Of a stretch of DNA of 17,056 nucleotides, positions 15,215 through 17,056 are shown one piece after another. Source of the stretch: Gemmatimonadota bacterium. GTDB taxonomy: Bacteria; Gemmatimonadota; Gemmatimonadetes; Gemmatimonadales; Gemmatimonadaceae. The translations under genes and the position numbers were made by a program. The stretch is taken from positions 1 to 17,056 of the forward strand of contig QHUV01000013.1 of assembly GCA_003222065.1 (NCBI GenBank). Reading direction: 5' to 3'. How positions within the stretch are numbered: position 1 is the stretch's first letter; the number at the start of each line of letters is the position of its first letter. The notes under the pieces are model-generated. The model was not told the DNA's origin. It saw only the letters and a list, made by a program, of their open reading frames with translations, and ran no database searches.

Positions 15215-15541
15215 GATCCTCCGTGGTTCCGCAAACAGCGCGGCGCCGCGCAGTCGGTCGCGTCGCCGCAAAAGTCTGATGCTCTGAATTGCGCTGGCGC
15301 AACGCCATACGCAGTGACAAGACGATCCACGCCGCTTTACAGCGTGACGTTCTTCGAACTGGCTACGTTGAATGATCGACCGCCGCAGAACGTGGCACCG
15401 ATGACCTCGGTACCCAGGCACTCACGCCGCGACGAAAGATCGAGGAATGGAGCGAACGAGTCGCTCTCTGACTCCTCAATATAGCAGCCGACAGGCGATA
15501 ACGCCTGCGACCAGTCATCCCTGGCAGGCGGCCGGATAGAG
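15215..15541. other. Intergenic region with no supported gene
   Basis: This 327-nt stretch lies between the response regulator stop and the small-protein start. A 6-bp hairpin with a 4-nt loop (15492-15497 with 15502-15507) lies about 35 nt after the regulator stop, but no T-run follows it closely. TATATT on the minus strand (near 15478-15483) is a possible -10 box without a good -35 box. A minus-strand open frame ending at 15337 has a protein-like C-terminal half but no convincing start, so I do not call it. No other structure stands out. Confidence 0.5.
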
Positions 15542-16345
15542 TTACAAGGCCGCCGGTTCCGAGCGAACGCCCAAAAGTCGGGAGTGCAGCCGTTCTCGGT
15601 ATGTCCGTGACAGACGGAGCTTTGCGCCATTCTTCAGCAGCACGATGCTGTCCCCGCCGAACCACGGCTGGACCTCGACTACCCGGTCGATGTTGACGAT
15701 GTAGCGGCGGTGGATGCGCAGAAATTGTCGAGGGTCGAGCTGCGTTTCGATGCTCATCGCGGTGGCGCGAATGAGGTGATTTGCCGGACCGACGTGGAGT
15801 CGAACGTAGTTACCGTCGGTCTCCCACCAATCGATGTCGTGGGTCCGCACGATCCTCAGGGCGCCGTCGACCTTGACGGCGACGCGGTCTAGGAATTCCC
15901 GGCCCGACGCCGGCGGGGCGTCCTGCTCCAAATACTCGCGGAGCAGGGCGCGGAGTCGGCCGTCCTCATCGGTCCGGGCGCGGCTTTCGATTCGCTCCTT
16001 GGCGCGAGCGAATGCCTCCCGGAAGCGCGCCGTGTCGTACGGCTTGAGCAAGTAATCGACGGCGTGTACGTCGAAGGCGCGGACCGCGTACTGGTCGAAG
16101 GCGGTGACGAACACGATCGCCGGCAAAGGCGTTCGTTCGAGCCCTTGCAGAACGCCGAACCCGTCGAGGTCGGGCATCTGCACGTCAAGGAAGACCATCA
16201 GGGGCTGGAGCGCGGCGATGCGCGTGATCGCGTCCCGGCCACCCGCGCACTCGGCTACGACCTTTGCCTCGCCGGTTTCCTCGAGGAGTCGAACGAGCCG
16301 GCGCCGCGCGATGTTCTCGTCGTCAACTACGATGACGGTAATCAT
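15542..16345 (-). CDS. LytTR-type response regulator
   Basis: The protein has 267 residues. A receiver domain occupies about 1-120, with the acidic pair Asp8/Asp9, the phosphoacceptor Asp54 in FLDVQMPD, Thr81 and Lys101, so the phosphorylation site is complete. A linker with a helix (about 105-145) leads to a LytTR DNA-binding domain at about 150-255, including the typical VDGALRIVRTHDIDWWETDGNYVRLH, FLRIHRRYIVNIDRV and GAKLRLSRTYRERL. It should act as a transcription factor of the AlgR/LytR class, binding direct repeats in promoters. Its ATG overlaps the stop of the upstream sensor-like gene as ATGA, so the two are translationally coupled. The partner in this window appears unable to phosphorylate it. 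Target genes are unknown. Confidence 0.93.
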   Translation of the reverse strand: MITVIVVDDENIARRRLVRLLEETGEAKVVAECAGGRDAITRIAALQPLMVFLDVQMPDLDGFGVLQGLERTPLPAIVFVTAFDQYAVRAFDVHAVDYLLKPYDTARFREAFARAKERIESRARTDEDGRLRALLREYLEQDAPPASGREFLDRVAVKVDGALRIVRTHDIDWWETDGNYVRLHVGPANHLIRATAMSIETQLDPRQFLRIHRRYIVNIDRVVEVQPWFGGDSIVLLKNGAKLRLSRTYRERLHSRLLGVRSEPAAL

Positions 16346-17056
16346 GAGGTTGTGAGTGAGGAGGAGGTAGCGGTCGTACCGACAAGGCGCTCGAGCTGGG
16401 TGAGGCTACGAGCGAGAGATCGTTCGCGCTGACTGGTGACGCCCTGCTCGTCGCTGCACTCGATTGCCACGCGGAGGTAATCGCCAAGTCTCGCGAGCAG
16501 TTGCTCGGTGCGGCGCGGCGAAGGCGTGGTGCTGACAGCCTCGATGACGCGATCCAACGCGTCGAGCACGACAGGGGGAATGCATTGCAGCCTGGCGGCG
16601 CGGAGACGTGCCGCACGGACTTCGGCGGAAAGAGTCGCCGCCGCGAGCTCACGCTCGCGCAGCCATTCCGAGAGTTGACGGCGATGCCCGATACCAACGA
16701 GCACGCCGATGATGAGGAAGTTCAAAATGAGCGTGTTCGTATTGTCCGCGGACCAGAGCGGGACCTGGCGGCTGAACAGGCGGAGCAGAACCGCCGCGTG
16801 GACAATGGCGAGCACCGCTGTGGCGGTGAGATAAAGCGGCGCGCGAACCCTTAGGCGCGAGCGCGTCAGCGGGAAGCGCGAGGTCGCGGCAAAGACGGCG
16901 GGTGCCAGACACGCCCAAAGGAGGGCCGCGGTCACGTCGTGGATGGTGAGCGACGTGAGCGTGTAATGCCCGAGCCGGTTGCGGATGCGGAGATACGCAT
17001 AGCTCTGCAGCGTCCAGAGGATTCCGCATCCGACCGCGACACTCAGGAGAATTGCG
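16342..17056 (-). CDS. LytS-like sensor protein, degenerate kinase, 5' end cut by window
   Basis: At least 237 residues are visible; the frame is open to the window edge, so the N-terminus is missing. At least four membrane helices are seen (AILLSVAVGCGILW, AALLWACLAPAVFAA, LYLTATAVLAIVHAAVLL, LILNFLIIGVLVGIG). A charged helix (LRERELAAATLSAEV) and the dimerisation region of LytS/His_kinase (PF06580) proteins follow. The expected QxxPHFLFNAL box reads QCIPPVVLDAL, so the His is Pro and Asn is Asp. The following LLARLGDYLRVAIE segment is well kept. The protein then ends about 45 residues later, with no ATPase domain. The TGA overlaps the regulator start by 4 nt. It therefore looks like a sensor without kinase activity; it may bind or control the regulator or another kinase. 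Confidence 0.8.
   Translation of the reverse strand, partial: AILLSVAVGCGILWTLQSYAYLRIRNRLGHYTLTSLTIHDVTAALLWACLAPAVFAATSRFPLTRSRLRVRAPLYLTATAVLAIVHAAVLLRLFSRQVPLWSADNTNTLILNFLIIGVLVGIGHRRQLSEWLRERELAAATLSAEVRAARLRAARLQCIPPVVLDALDRVIEAVSTTPSPRRTEQLLARLGDYLRVAIECSDEQGVTSQRERSLARSLTQLERLVGTTATSSSLTTS

Overview
This is a GC-rich bacterial chromosome segment with ten genes. Nine look complete; the last runs off the right edge. The gene content suggests a soil-type bacterium, most likely Gemmatimonadota or a neighbouring phylum. It includes a stand-alone duplicated MacB/ADOP-type permease, a very large Ser/Thr kinase with bacterial Ig-like repeats, an LVIVD lipoprotein beside a DUF305 protein, and a LytS/LytTR-type pair. 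The phylum is inferred from gene style, not from a marker gene. I see no tRNA, rRNA, CRISPR array, transposase or phage gene.

Layout. (1) Positions 110-2674, minus strand: a DUF305 His/Met-rich protein followed by an LVIVD beta-propeller-like lipoprotein, probably one operon for exported proteins. (2) Positions 2675-3260 hold no gene but contain a large imperfect inverted repeat. (3) 3261-3647, plus: a small HdeD/DUF308-like membrane protein ending in a strong intrinsic terminator, then 3815-6310, plus: an orphan eight-helix ABC permease. (4) 6387-10142, minus: a 1251-residue membrane Ser/Thr kinase with two zinc ribbons and about six Big2-like repeats, convergent with the permease. (5) 10311-10607: a promoter-like site, a highly structured leader and an intrinsic terminator 30 nt before an ABC exporter. 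The exporter (10608-12860) and a DUF1854 gene (12875-13366) form a tight plus-strand operon. (6) 13454-15214, minus: a SthA-type transhydrogenase and a small unrecognised protein. (7) 15542-17056, minus: a LytTR response regulator coupled by an ATGA overlap to a LytS-like membrane protein that has lost the kinase His and the ATPase domain.

The most interesting points are the switch-like leader in front of the ABC/DUF1854 operon; the degenerate sensor kinase kept in frame and coupled to an apparently intact regulator; the kinase with Ig-like repeats on both sides of its only membrane segment; the strong enrichment of the 7-mer GTTAGGC (13 copies over both strands); and four long intergenic inverted repeats, each built from its own reiterated short word.
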